From the NCBI GenBank assembly GCA_009840225.1, contig VXOE01000084.1, positions 1-37,145 on the forward strand: 37,145 nt of DNA, written 5' to 3'. The DNA comes from Caldilineaceae bacterium SB0662_bin_25. Its GTDB lineage: Bacteria; Chloroflexota; Anaerolineae; Caldilineales; Caldilineaceae. Shown here piece after piece: positions 8,029 through 17,131 of the stretch (the first letter of the stretch is position 1; each line of letters opens with the position of its first letter). Both the position numbers and the translations under genes were made by a program. Below the pieces are notes generated by a model, which made no database searches, was not told the origin of the DNA, and saw only the letters and a list, made by a program, of their open reading frames with translations.

Positions 8029-9810
8029 ATGGCTACCCTTTCCGAGAATCTGGCGAGACTCTCCAGCTCGAGCCAGAATCGCCACTTCTTATTGCGTGGT
8101 CTTAAGCGCCTTCGACCTTACTGGCGTTTGACGGTCGCCGCGTACGTTGCCCTACTCGGCACAACTGCAATTCTCCTTGTGACGCCCCAGTTCATTCGCT
8201 GGATTGTCGACCGAGGAATCCGCCAGAACGACCTTCAGTTGCTGACCTGGTCGGTCGTGGCGCTGTTGGGGCTCACAGCCTTGCGCGGTCTGCTCACATT
8301 CTTTTCCAGCCTGTTTGCAGAAACGGCTTCACAGGGCGTGTCCTATGACCTTCGCCGCGAACTGCACGCAAAGCTCACTGAACTCTCATTTGCCTACCAC
8401 GACCGGACCGAATCGGGTCAACTCTTGTCGCGGTCGATGCAGGACGTGGAAAGGCTGCGCATGTTAACCGGCCGGTCGGTCCTGGGGCTGGCGAATGGGG
8501 TTGTTCTGCTCATCGGCTCGGCTGTGGCGCTTATCCTCATGAACCCCATTTTGGCCGTACTGGCCATGCTGACGATGCCGATACTGGCGCACCGCGCCAT
8601 GAGTTTTGGCGCCTTATACCGGCCCTTGTCAATGGAGATACAGCAGCAGCTGGCCGTGCTCACGACCCGGCTGGAGCAGAATTTACGCGGCGCGCGGATT
8701 GTCAAAGCGTTCGCCCAGGAAGATGCCGAGATCGACCGATTCGAGACCGAGAATCAGAAGTGGTTCGGACTGGCCGCGGCAACTGCCAAGCTGACAGCGT
8801 TGAACATCCCCATGTTGGACCTGATTGCCAATCTCGCAACCGTGATCATCATCTGGCTGGGGGGTTTTCTGGTAATCCAAGGGTCATTGACGCTGGGCGA
8901 GCTTGTGGCATTCATTACCTACCTCGCGCAGTTGACGTCTCCGATCAGGAGGCTCGGTTTTCTTATTCCTTCCATTGCTATGGCGGGTGCCTCGGCAGAG
9001 CGCGTGTTTGAGATTCTAGACGAAGAGACGCAGGTAGAGGAGGCGGTTGACGCCACTCCTCTGGGAACGATTCGCGGCCATTTGCGGTTTGAAAATGTCT
9101 CGTTCAGCTACGCCAGGCCCCACAATGTGCTGCGCGAAGTATCTTTTGAAATTGAACCCGGCCAGATCCTTGCTCTGCTCGGCCCGACGGGATCGGGAAA
9201 GTCTTCGATCATAAACATGATTCCGCGCTTCTATGACCCGACAGAAGGGCGTATTCTGCTAGACGGCCAAGATATTCGGGGCGCAACGCTGAATTCACTG
9301 CGAAACCAGATTGGAATCGTTCTTCAAGAGTCCACTCTATTTGCTACCACCATCCGCGAAAACATTGCTTTTGGGCGGCCCGACGCCAGTGACGAGGAGG
9401 TGTTTGAAGCGGCCGAAGCGGCACAGGCCCACGAGTTCATCGAGAGTTTTCCGGACGGCTATGATACCAGAGTGGGGGAGCGAGGGGCAACCTTGTCCGG
9501 TGGACAGAGACAACGCGTAGCCATTGCCCGGACGCTGCTTACCGATCCGCGCATTCTCATCCTCGATGACGCTACTTCCAGCGTGGACACCCAGACCGAG
9601 CACCTGATCCAGAAGGCGCTGTCAAATCTGATGAAGGGGCGTACATCGGTCATCATTGCCCAGCGTCTCAGCACAGTACGGCAGGCCGACCAGATCCTTA
9701 TGTTGGAGAAGGGTCGAATTGCGGCGGCAGGCAAACATGTGGAGCTGTTCGAAAGGTCGGACCTGTATCGCAAGATCTACGAGGAGCAGTTGGAGAAAGC
9801 CGAGTTGTAA
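8029..9810 (+). CDS. ABC exporter half-transporter, degenerate ATP-site subunit
   Basis: A 593-residue membrane half-transporter: an exporter-type transmembrane domain (about residues 25-330) followed by an ATPase domain. The ATPase has Walker A GPTGSGKS (385-392) and a perfect signature LSGGQ (489-493). Its Walker B ends ILILDD, with Asp (D514) where the catalytic Glu should be, and the switch histidine is replaced by Gln (Q545 in IIAQRLST). That pattern marks the non-catalytic partner of heterodimeric exporters such as TM287/288 or BmrCD. The true partner is the next gene, 45 bases downstream. Together they would form one consensus and one degenerate site. The substrate is unknown; drugs or lipids are usual for this family. 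Confidence 0.9.
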   Translation: MATLSENLARLSSSSQNRHFLLRGLKRLRPYWRLTVAAYVALLGTTAILLVTPQFIRWIVDRGIRQNDLQLLTWSVVALLGLTALRGLLTFFSSLFAETASQGVSYDLRRELHAKLTELSFAYHDRTESGQLLSRSMQDVERLRMLTGRSVLGLANGVVLLIGSAVALILMNPILAVLAMLTMPILAHRAMSFGALYRPLSMEIQQQLAVLTTRLEQNLRGARIVKAFAQEDAEIDRFETENQKWFGLAAATAKLTALNIPMLDLIANLATVIIIWLGGFLVIQGSLTLGELVAFITYLAQLTSPIRRLGFLIPSIAMAGASAERVFEILDEETQVEEAVDATPLGTIRGHLRFENVSFSYARPHNVLREVSFEIEPGQILALLGPTGSGKSSIINMIPRFYDPTEGRILLDGQDIRGATLNSLRNQIGIVLQESTLFATTIRENIAFGRPDASDEEVFEAAEAAQAHEFIESFPDGYDTRVGERGATLSGGQRQRVAIARTLLTDPRILILDDATSSVDTQTEHLIQKALSNLMKGRTSVIIAQRLSTVRQADQILMLEKGRIAAAGKHVELFERSDLYRKIYEEQLEKAEL

Positions 9811-9855
9811 GGCTTAGCAGAGCTGCCACTCTACAGTAAGCGGCAAACAGCGAAG

Positions 9856-11673
9856 ATGTCTATTTCAATAGGATCATCCGGACGCAGCGGCGGACCCCAG
9901 AGCCTTTTGCGGAATATGGCAAACGAGGCCGATGGCAAGGCCTTCGATGGTCAGGTGGTGGGCAGATTGCTGACCTATCTGCGGCCGCACCGGGCGAAGA
10001 TGCTGGCCGCCTTTGCGCTGATGCTTGTTGTCACAGGTACAACTCTGGGCATTCCCCTTCTGCTCAAGGTGGCGATCGACCGTTACATTGCCTCCAAAGA
10101 TCTGGGCGGACTCGCGCAGATATCGATCGTTATGGCGGTCCTGTTTCTGGCGTTGTTTGGCGCAGCGTCAGGCCAGCGTTTTCTGTTGTCGTGGGTAGGG
10201 CAGAGGGTGCTTTCCACTCTGCGCGGGCAACTGATGCGACATTTGCAGGCCCTTTCGCTGGGATATCATAGCCGCCATATCGTAGGGGTGACGATTTCGC
10301 GGGTCATTGGCGACGTGGCTGTGATCAACGAGCTGCTGTCGCAGGGGTTGATCACTCTCATCGGCGATGTTCTGGTCCTGGTCGGGATCATCGTGGTGAT
10401 GCTGGTCCTGAGTCCTTCGCTCGCCCTTATGACGTTCAGTACCATCCCGCTGATGTTGGCGGCCACGTACTTCTTTTCTCGGAAGGCTAAGGTCGCGTTC
10501 CGGCAGACGAGAAAGAGCGTGGCTGGCGTTGTGGGTACGCTTGCCGAACACCTGGCCGGGATGCGAGTCATACAGGCTTTCGCGCAGGAAGAGGCGATGC
10601 GCGATCGCTTTGATGACGCCAACCAGGCAAACCGCATCGCCTATGTCGAGGCGATGTCGCTTTCCTTCATTTTTCTGCCAACCGTAGAGTTTCTTGCAGT
10701 TCTGGCCACTGCCATCGTGCTGTGGTTCGGAGGCCGGGCTGTGGCGCAGGGGGAGGTGGAAATCGGTGTGCTGGTGGCCTTTCTGGCCTACGTCACCCGT
10801 TTCTTCCAGCCGATCCAGGAGTTGAGTCAGTTGTACACGACGATGCAGTCGGCGATGGCCGGTGGCGAACGTGTGTTGGAGCTGCTGGATGCCCGCCCAG
10901 AGGTTGCCGATCCTCCGGACGGCAAGGAGATGCCAACGATACAGGGGCGCATTGAACTGCGTCGGGTTCACTTTTCTTACGGCAGCGACGTGCCGGTGTT
11001 GCACGCTGTAAACCTGGTGATCGAGGCCGGGCAGACGGTCGCCCTGGTTGGACCGACCGGCGCGGGAAAATCGACTATCGCAAATCTGGTGGCCCGGTTC
11101 TATGATGTCAGCAAGGGAAAGGTGCTGATCGACGATATTGACGTGCGAACAGTGACGCAGCAGTCGCTGCGCCGGCAGACCGGCATTGTGTCGCAGGAGC
11201 CGTTTCTGTTCGCAGGAACCGTTCTCGACAACATTCGCTTCGGTCTGCCGGACATCGAAGCCAAGGCCGTAGAAGAGGCGGCCATGCAGGCCAATGCGCA
11301 CGAGTTTATCGCGGACCTGCCAAACGGCTACGAGACGGCAATCCTTGAGGGCGGGGCCAACCTGTCAATGGGCCAGCGGCAGCTGATTTGCATTGCCAGG
11401 GCAGTGCTGGCCGATCCTCGAATCCTCATTCTGGACGAAGCCACCGCCAGCGTGGATACTGCGACCGAGGCGCTAATACAGGAGGCTCTCGACCGGCTGC
11501 TGAGCAGTCGTACCGCCATCGTAATCGCCCACCGGCTGAGTACGATTCGCAAAGCCGACCTGATCTGTGCGATGCAGGAGGGGAGAATTGTCAGCCGGGG
11601 AACGCACGACGAGTTGCTGGAGGAGGGAGGACTGTACGCTACCCTGCACCAACGGCAATTCATGGAACAGTAA
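9856..11673 (+). CDS. ABC exporter half-transporter, catalytic ATP-site subunit
   Basis: A 605-residue partner of the preceding gene with the same architecture. Its Walker A is GPTGAGKS (399-406), Walker B ILILDE carries the catalytic Glu (E528), and the switch His is present (H559 in IAHRLST). Its signature is the weakened LSMGQRQL (503-507), as in YheH/TM288-type subunits. The defects of the two proteins are complementary. The working ATP site uses this protein's Walker motifs with the LSGGQ of the first; the other site is degenerate. The first ~35 residues are a soluble extension. No regulator or accessory export protein is encoded beside the pair. Confidence 0.9.
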   Translation: MSISIGSSGRSGGPQSLLRNMANEADGKAFDGQVVGRLLTYLRPHRAKMLAAFALMLVVTGTTLGIPLLLKVAIDRYIASKDLGGLAQISIVMAVLFLALFGAASGQRFLLSWVGQRVLSTLRGQLMRHLQALSLGYHSRHIVGVTISRVIGDVAVINELLSQGLITLIGDVLVLVGIIVVMLVLSPSLALMTFSTIPLMLAATYFFSRKAKVAFRQTRKSVAGVVGTLAEHLAGMRVIQAFAQEEAMRDRFDDANQANRIAYVEAMSLSFIFLPTVEFLAVLATAIVLWFGGRAVAQGEVEIGVLVAFLAYVTRFFQPIQELSQLYTTMQSAMAGGERVLELLDARPEVADPPDGKEMPTIQGRIELRRVHFSYGSDVPVLHAVNLVIEAGQTVALVGPTGAGKSTIANLVARFYDVSKGKVLIDDIDVRTVTQQSLRRQTGIVSQEPFLFAGTVLDNIRFGLPDIEAKAVEEAAMQANAHEFIADLPNGYETAILEGGANLSMGQRQLICIARAVLADPRILILDEATASVDTATEALIQEALDRLLSSRTAIVIAHRLSTIRKADLICAMQEGRIVSRGTHDELLEEGGLYATLHQRQFMEQ

Positions 11674-11783
11674 TGACAAGCACGTGAGAACAAAGTTCCT
11701 CGCTCGCCGAGTACGTGGTACGTCCGCCTAGACCTCAACGGAATTTCCAAAATCCGCCAATTGCAAGTGGGAGCGGGTGACTT

Positions 11784-13130
11784 ATGTCAACACGGCCCAA
11801 TGTTCTTTTCCTCATTGCTGACGACCACCGCGCTTCAGCTATCGGGGCTTATGGGGATCTCACGGTACGGACGCCGACGCTGGACCAGCTATGCGCCGAT
11901 GGGGCTTCCTTCCGCCGGAATTGCCACATGGGGGGTTTGAGCGGGGCTGTCTGCGTACCGACACGGGCCTGCATTCACACCGGAGCGCATGTGTTTCGCG
12001 CCTCAGTCGGCAACGATCTGAACGACCGCGATACTCTAAGTGCTCTGGATCCAGGACATACGTATCTGGCCGAACTGTTTCGCCAGAACGGGTACACGAC
12101 TTTCGCCACAGGGAAATGGCACAATGATGCGGCCAGTTTTGCCCGTTCTTTCGGCGAGGCAGAAAGTGTGTTTTTCGGGGGAATGGACAGTCATTTCGCG
12201 GTACCCGTTCAGGATTTCGACCCGACCGGCGTCTACGACAAGAGCCGACAGCGGATAGGCGACCAGTTTTCGACCGACCTGTTCGGAGATGCCGCTATTC
12301 GCTTTATTGAGCGGCAGGACGGGAGCCGCCCGTTCTTTTTGTACTGTGCATTCACGGCGCCCCACGATCCGCGTACGCCGCCGCAGGACTGGGATGGGGT
12401 TTACAGGGCCGAAGCGATGCCCCTGCCCGTCAACTTCGCTGGGATACATCCGTTTGACAATGGGGAGATGTGGGTACGCGATGAGAAGCTGGCCGAATTC
12501 CCGCGTACTGCGGAGGACACGCGGCGGCATATTGCCGAGTATTACGGCATGATCTCCGATATGGACGAGAAGATCGGTGAGATGCTGGACACACTGGCCC
12601 GCAAGGGGTTGGCGGAAGATACGATCGTCGTTTACACCGCCGATCACGGGTTGTCCGTCGGCCAGCACGGTCTTTTGGGAAAGCAGAATCTATATGATCA
12701 CAGTGTGCGCGTGCCACTGATTCTGCGCGGGCCCGGCGTGCCTGGGGGCAAGCAGATAGACGCGCTCAGCCATACCTATGATGTGTATCCGACTCTTTGT
12801 GAGCTTGCGGGGCTGGAGATTCCTGCGAGTGCGGATGCGAAATCGCTCGCGGCGCTGATGGCGGGGACTGCTGAGGAAACTCGACCTTACCTGCATTCAG
12901 TCTACAAGCATGTGCAGCGAATGACTCAGGACCGGGAGTGGAAGCTGATCACTTACAAGCGTGATGGAGACCAAGGCAGCGATCGAACTCAACTCTTTCA
13001 CCTGGCTTCCGACCCCTGGGAGCTGAATGATCTTGCGGAAGACGCGTCTGTCGCGCCAGAAAGGGAGAGACTAGAGGAGGAGCTGGCCCGCTGGCAAGAG
13101 GAGACGGGGGATCCCGCGCTCACGTCATAG
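11784..13130 (+). CDS. sulfatase (type I, formylglycine-dependent)
   Basis: A 448-residue hydrolase of the alkaline phosphatase/sulfatase superfamily. The expected catalytic residues are in place: metal ligands D13/D14 (FLIADDHR), C57 in CVPTR (the CxPxR motif whose Cys becomes formylglycine), K111 in TGKW, H194 in APHDPR, D287/H288 in TADHG, and K300 in LGKQN. No signal peptide is seen, so a cytoplasmic enzyme is likely. It could cleave a sulfate ester or, as in some relatives, a phosphonate or phosphate ester. No sulfatase-maturing enzyme or sugar-uptake gene is nearby. GGGAG at 11769-11773 is the ribosome site. The 3' end overlaps the end of the minus-strand pseudogene by 11 bases. Confidence 0.86.
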   Translation: MSTRPNVLFLIADDHRASAIGAYGDLTVRTPTLDQLCADGASFRRNCHMGGLSGAVCVPTRACIHTGAHVFRASVGNDLNDRDTLSALDPGHTYLAELFRQNGYTTFATGKWHNDAASFARSFGEAESVFFGGMDSHFAVPVQDFDPTGVYDKSRQRIGDQFSTDLFGDAAIRFIERQDGSRPFFLYCAFTAPHDPRTPPQDWDGVYRAEAMPLPVNFAGIHPFDNGEMWVRDEKLAEFPRTAEDTRRHIAEYYGMISDMDEKIGEMLDTLARKGLAEDTIVVYTADHGLSVGQHGLLGKQNLYDHSVRVPLILRGPGVPGGKQIDALSHTYDVYPTLCELAGLEIPASADAKSLAALMAGTAEETRPYLHSVYKHVQRMTQDREWKLITYKRDGDQGSDRTQLFHLASDPWELNDLAEDASVAPERERLEEELARWQEETGDPALTS

Positions 13131-13832
13131 CGTCCGTTGGGAACCCGTTGCTTCCTTGCGGCATGCGCCCAGTTGACATTACAAGCCGGTAACCACTTTC
13201 AAGTACTCTCTCTTGCACTGCAGGTCGGATCCTGTAACAGAAGCAGACCGGAACGACTTCACCGTCCAGATGTGAGCGGGTACGGGCCACCAACCTGGAG
13301 AAACGGTCCAAGTCGCGCATTGTCAGGTTAAACTTCGCCTCTCCTACGATCCAGAGAGTTGAATCCGGTCGAGACGGGTCATAGGCTTTGCCAAAGGCGT
13401 CGATCTCCTCATCAACTCCGTCCCTGGTCTGCCAAACTCGTCTCAACTCCTCGACCTTCCAGCCCAACTCACGATGCAACGCGCCCTCGATCACGATTGC
13501 GGCAACGTCTTCCAGGTCGCCGCCAAACTGTTTCTTCAAACTGTCCACTTCCCGGGCCAGACTCTGGATAGCAGTTTCGGTTCGTCGTATTACATCTCCC
13601 AATTCTTCAACTCCTTGCTCCATCCTCTTTTGCGCCTCTGCCAGCGCCTCGACGTCTTGCTCAGTGCGCTGTTGCGTTTCTGCCTAATCGCGACGATCTC
13701 CTTGAATTCAGTAAAGTCCTCGGGACGCACAAAGTCGTTGCAAGAGCAGTGGAATACATCTGCCAGTTCTTGCGGCTAGTTTTGGTCAAAGACAGTTGAG
13801 AGTCGTTCTAACATACGAATTCGGTCTGCCAT
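13120..13832 (-). pseudogene. broken coiled-coil / PD-(D/E)XK nuclease-like gene
   Basis: An intact 167-residue frame (13623 to 13120) ends in a likely restriction-nuclease-like fold, with DEEIDAF and VGEAKF giving the E...D...ExK pattern. It begins with a heptad-rich coiled coil. The coil continues upstream without a start codon (AEAQKR, then TEQDVEAL) until a TAG at 13684-13686. In a different frame, an upstream segment from the ATG at 13832 reads MADRIRMLERLSTVFDQN, a TAG at 13776-13778, then PQELADVFHCSCNDFVRPED. That second piece matches how such proteins usually start, from memory of Chloroflexi/cyanobacterial homologues. So the gene carries one in-frame stop and one frameshift near 13686, or the sequence has errors there. 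The function of the intact family is unknown. Confidence 0.62.
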
Positions 13833-13880
13833 CTGATACAGTCACCGTAGCATTTCCCTGGCGGTGCTTCACCGTAGAGG

Positions 13881-13889
13881 ATTATAGCA
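13881..13889 (-). promoter_or_regulatory. candidate extended -10 element for the minus-strand pseudogene
   Basis: On the minus strand this reads TGCTATAAT, a perfect -10 hexamer with the TG extension, about 50 bases before the ATG at 13832. I see no good -35, which an extended -10 does not strictly need. It suggests the broken gene may still be transcribed. Confidence 0.35.
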
Positions 13890-14140
13890 CATACGCTCGA
13901 TTGTTGTTGGATCTCATCTGCTGCCTCGCAAGGCCAAGGTTGAGACTTTGTGAGGGAGGCTTGAGGACAACTGGATCTGACGTAGTGCGGGAGTCTTGGC
14001 ACTCTTGCGATGAATCAGAGACCGCACCGCGGGGTAGTTTACGTGTTACGGCTGCGAAACAATGAATGCCGATTGGTTCCTCGGTTTGGCAGTGTGTGCG
14101 GGCAGTTGCAGGCGTTTGCGTTCATTGCACAAATCAGAAG
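13890..14140. other. intergenic region between divergent transcripts, no gene seen
   Basis: No supported coding frame. The stretch separates the leftward pseudogene promoter from the rightward ilv promoter. Confidence 0.4.
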
Positions 14141-14168
14141 TTGCATAACTCCTCGAAGTGCTTATAAT
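14141..14168 (+). promoter_or_regulatory. candidate promoter of the ilv-leu operon
   Basis: A perfect TATAAT lies at 14163-14168, with a weak -35 (TTGCAT, 14141-14146) 16 bases before it. Transcription would begin near 14175, about 45 bases before the Leu/Val/Ile leader ORF. Confidence 0.5.
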
Positions 14169-14220
14169 AGGGGCGAAGATATTTGCTAACAACTGCATTT
14201 GCAGCACTAAGCGGCTGAAA

Positions 14221-14313
14221 ATGAGTAGTATTTCTGTGTTGAACCTGCTTATTAGCCTTAGAGTCCTTCTTCTCGGCCTTGTAGCCCTTCTTGTAAGCGG
14301 CTCTCGGCCTTGA
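14221..14313 (+). CDS. ilv operon leader peptide (30 aa, Leu/Val/Ile-rich)
   Basis: A 30-codon ORF in which 16 residues are branched-chain amino acids: ten Leu, four Val, two Ile. The core, residues 15-25, reads VLLLGLVALLV. An in-frame TGA lies 6 bases before the ATG, so the ORF cannot be longer. It sits between a perfect -10 box and a terminator, upstream of ilvB, exactly where attenuator leader peptides occur in enteric and actinobacterial ilv operons. Its role would be to measure charged Leu, Val and Ile tRNA: ribosome stalling in the core decides whether the downstream terminator forms. No clear Shine-Dalgarno sequence is visible. Confidence 0.8.
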   Translation: MSSISVLNLLISLRVLLLGLVALLVSGSRP

Positions 14314-14391
14314 ATGGTTGGCGAAGGCAGGAGTCCAGAACATCGGACTCCATGCTCAGGTCAGTGCAGACCCTTCCTCAACCGGGAAGGG
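14276..14391 (+). promoter_or_regulatory. attenuator: alternative RNA stems before ilvB
   Basis: Three competing pairings can be drawn. Protector: GCCTT (14276-14280) and GCC (14284-14286), inside the leader core, pair with AAGGC (14324-14328) and GGC (14320-14322). Antiterminator: GGTTG..GAAGG (14316-14327) pairs with CCTTC..CAACC (14372-14383), ten of twelve positions. Terminator: 14371-14377 with 14385-14391. A separate hairpin (GGAGTCC 14330-14336 with GGACTCC 14345-14351, extended by GCA/TGC) sits in the antiterminator loop. A ribosome stalled in the Leu/Val codons breaks the protector and permits antitermination. One that reaches the stop at 14311 covers the antiterminator arm, so the terminator forms. 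Confidence 0.65.
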
Positions 14392-14400
14392 TTTTTCTTT
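14371..14400 (+). terminator. intrinsic terminator of the ilv attenuator
   Basis: CCCTTCC (14371-14377) pairs with GGAAGGG (14385-14391) around a 7-base loop and is followed by TTTTTCTTT. It lies about 140 bases before ilvB and 57 bases after the leader peptide stop. Confidence 0.82.
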
Positions 14401-14539
14401 AGTAGGAGAGTGTGTGTCGGGGAACAACCGGGGACTGCGGAGCATCTTAGGAGTGCGAATGCAGGAGCGCGGGAGCCCGGCCAAGTAGGTCTGACAGACG
14501 ATTTCAACAGAATGGGAGCCAGGAAGCAGGAGGCGACGG

Positions 14540-16330
14540 ATGGCACTTGCGAAGAGAGAACCGAAAAACAGCGGATACGACCTGGGCCCCCAGGAGATGA
14601 CCGGTTCAGAGATGATCTGGGAATCGCTTTTGAGGGAGGGCGTTCAGATTGTTTTCGGCCATCCGGGCGGAGCGATTTTGCCGGCTTACGACGCTCTGGC
14701 TGAGTATGAGGCGGACGGCCGCATCCATCACGTACTCGTGCGACACGAGCAGTGCGCGGCGCACATGGCCGACGGTTTTGCCAGGGCCACGGGCGATGTA
14801 GGCGTATGTATTGTGACGAGCGGTCCGGGGGCGACGAACCTAGTCACCGGGCTGGCGACGGCCCAGATGGACAGCGTGCCCGTAGTAGCGATCACGGGCC
14901 AGGTCCCGACAAGCTTGTTGGGTACGGACGCGTTTCAGGAGTCGGACGTTGTGGGCGTCTCACAGCCGGTGTGCAAGCACAACTATCTGGTGACGGATAT
15001 TGCGGAGCTGCCGTTGGTGATGAAAGAGGCGTTTTACATCGCTCGCGAAGGCCGTCCGGGCGTTGTACTGGTCGACATCTGCAAGGATGTTCAGATTGAG
15101 TCCGGGACATTTCGCTATGATTTCGAGATAAACCTGCCCGGTTTCGAGCCGTGGCCGGAATACAGCCCCGATGCCGTGCGTGAGGCGGCTGACCTGCTGA
15201 ACGAGTCCGAGCGTCCGCTGATTCTTGCGGGACACGGGATTCACCTGTCAAACACCAGTGACGAGCTGCTGCAGCTGGTCGAGAAGGCCGGAATACCGGT
15301 GGTGACGACGCTGCTCGGTACGGGCAACATTCCTGAGACGCACCCGTTAAGCCTGGGAATGGGCGGAATGCACGGTGAGGCATTCGCAAACCAGGCTGTT
15401 CAGGCCTGCGACGTGCTGGTTGCCATGGGCATGCGCTTCGACGACAGAATCACGGGACGGCTCGACCGATTCGCGGCCAACGCCAAGATCATTCACTTTG
15501 AACTCGACCGGGCTGAAGTCGGCAAGAACATCGTTCCCGATGTTGCCGTCGTAGGGGACCTGGCGGAGACGCTTCCGGCTTTCCTCCCTCAGGTCGAAGA
15601 GCGTCGCCACCAGGAATGGGTAGATACGCTGAACGGGTGGCGTTCTGAGACCGATGAGGCCGATATTATTCAGTTTGAAGTCGAAGAGCTGATTCCGCCC
15701 TTTGTGATTCGTCAATTGTGGCATGCTACAGAACAGACTGAGAAGCGTGTCATCGTCGTCACCGACGTTGGCCAGCACCAGATGTGGGAGAGCCAGTACT
15801 ATATTCATGAACACGCCGGGATGCTGCTCACGAGCGGTGGCCTAGGCACGATGGGCTATGCACTGCCGGCGGCACTCGGTGCGCAGATGTCCGACCCGGA
15901 GGCGCTGGTGTGGTGTGTTGCCGGTGACGGCGGGTTCCAAATGACTTTGCAGGAACTGGCCACGATCCAGCAGGAGAAGCTGCCAGTCAAGATTGCCATC
16001 ATCAATAACGGATTCCTGGGCATGGTGCGCCAGTGGCAGCAGATATTCTATGACAAGCGCTATGTGGGGACACCGATACTTTCCCCTGATTACGTCAAGC
16101 TTGCCGATGCTTACGACATCCCCGCTGCAGTGGTGCGACATCCCAGCGAGGTTGTGCCGGTGCTGGAGCAGGCGCACGCCACCGATGGGCCGTTCCTGGT
16201 TGATTTCCAGGTGAAAGAGGAAGTTAACGTCTATCCGATGGTGGCACCCGGCGCCGCGGTGGACGAACTGATCCGGCGACCGAAGCCGGGCTATGTTCAG
16301 GGATACAGCGGCGTGCAGCCGAGTTGGTAG
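14540..16330 (+). CDS. ilvB: acetolactate synthase, large (catalytic) subunit
   Basis: A thiamine-diphosphate enzyme joining two pyruvates, or pyruvate and 2-oxobutyrate, to the acetohydroxy acids of valine/leucine and isoleucine synthesis. It has 596 residues. The cofactor-activating Glu is E70 in [17 protein letters not shown], and the ThDP/Mg motif starts GDGG at 462-465 and ends in IINN. The C-terminal [14 protein letters not shown] segment matches true acetolactate synthases. An AGGAGG-like site (14528-14533) fixes the ATG. The N-terminal ~20 residues are a short extension. It is the first gene of the attenuated operon; the regulatory subunit follows after 91 bases. Confidence 0.96.
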   Translation: MALAKREPKNSGYDLGPQEMTGSEMIWESLLREGVQIVFGHPGGAILPAYDALAEYEADGRIHHVLVRHEQCAAHMADGFARATGDVGVCIVTSGPGATNLVTGLATAQMDSVPVVAITGQVPTSLLGTDAFQESDVVGVSQPVCKHNYLVTDIAELPLVMKEAFYIAREGRPGVVLVDICKDVQIESGTFRYDFEINLPGFEPWPEYSPDAVREAADLLNESERPLILAGHGIHLSNTSDELLQLVEKAGIPVVTTLLGTGNIPETHPLSLGMGGMHGEAFANQAVQACDVLVAMGMRFDDRITGRLDRFAANAKIIHFELDRAEVGKNIVPDVAVVGDLAETLPAFLPQVEERRHQEWVDTLNGWRSETDEADIIQFEVEELIPPFVIRQLWHATEQTEKRVIVVTDVGQHQMWESQYYIHEHAGMLLTSGGLGTMGYALPAALGAQMSDPEALVWCVAGDGGFQMTLQELATIQQEKLPVKIAIINNGFLGMVRQWQQIFYDKRYVGTPILSPDYVKLADAYDIPAAVVRHPSEVVPVLEQAHATDGPFLVDFQVKEEVNVYPMVAPGAAVDELIRRPKPGYVQGYSGVQPSW

Positions 16331-16421
16331 TGTAATGCCGTTGATGCGACGGCAGGTTGCGAATGCCCGGCCAGTTGAGGCCATCTGAATCTAAGGAGCA
16401 GAATCGCCACAGGGGAGACCA

Positions 16422-16982
16422 ATGCAATACACACTTGTCGCCTGGATGCGCGATAAGCCCGGCGTCCTGAATCGGGTGTCCGGAATGCTGCGCAGGCGAA
16501 ACTTCAACATCGACAGTCTTCAGGTCAGCCATAGCGAGACGCCCGGCATCAGCCGCATGACCTTTGTCGTGGATGGCGACGAACGGGTGGCCGACCAGGT
16601 CGTCAAGCAGCTGCGGAAGGTAGTAGACGTCACCGCGGTGGAGGACATTACAAACCGGCTAGCCATCTTGCGTGAGCTGGCCCTGATTCGAGTCCGGACG
16701 ACTCCGGCGACGCGCGGGGAGATCATGCAGTTTGCCGAGATCTACCGGGCCCAAATCGTGGATGTCAACGCTGAGAATCTGGTCGTGCAAGCGGTTGGGA
16801 CGGAAGACAAGGTCGATTCGCTGATTGAACTGCTGCGCCCCTTCGGCATCGAGGAGATGGTGCGGACGGGCCGCGTTGCGTTGTGTCGCGGTGACGAGCG
16901 GCCCAAGCGGACCAAGCCGGCGACGTCGATATTCAAGGCGGCGGCAAGCCTCAATGGCAGTGGACACGGAGACCCAAAGTAG
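16422..16982 (+). CDS. ilvN: acetolactate synthase, small (regulatory) subunit
   Basis: A 186-residue regulatory subunit with an N-terminal ACT domain (about residues 1-80) that binds valine for feedback inhibition. Conserved stretches are [19 protein letters not shown] at the start and [10 protein letters not shown] near the end of the family domain. A C-terminal tail of about 30 residues is basic and poorly conserved. It stands between ilvB and ilvC, as in most bacterial ilv operons. The start is the ATG just before QYTLVAWM. Confidence 0.94.
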   Translation: MQYTLVAWMRDKPGVLNRVSGMLRRRNFNIDSLQVSHSETPGISRMTFVVDGDERVADQVVKQLRKVVDVTAVEDITNRLAILRELALIRVRTTPATRGEIMQFAEIYRAQIVDVNAENLVVQAVGTEDKVDSLIELLRPFGIEEMVRTGRVALCRGDERPKRTKPATSIFKAAASLNGSGHGDPK

Positions 16983-17131
16983 AATTCGAATACAGGTTGA
17001 AAGGGACTGGCCTGTGGCTTGCGTGGACGCGGTGAACAGGTCGTGTTGTGGTCCTGCGGCGACAGGCGCGGCAGCAGTGAGCAGCAAGGAAGCAGTTAAG
17101 ATACCAGAAACTAAGATTCTCGGAGGGGAAT

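Noticed and set aside
10168-11301. Long minus-strand frame of 377 codons inside the second ABC gene
   Set aside because: It is the complement of a well-supported ABC exporter gene; its sequence is rich in His/Arg/Gln with no family character, as usual for antisense frames in GC-rich DNA.
13776-13778. In-frame TAG read as pyrrolysine or other recoding
   Set aside because: A second lesion (frameshift near 13686) in the same gene makes decay or sequence error simpler, and no pyrrolysine genes are visible.
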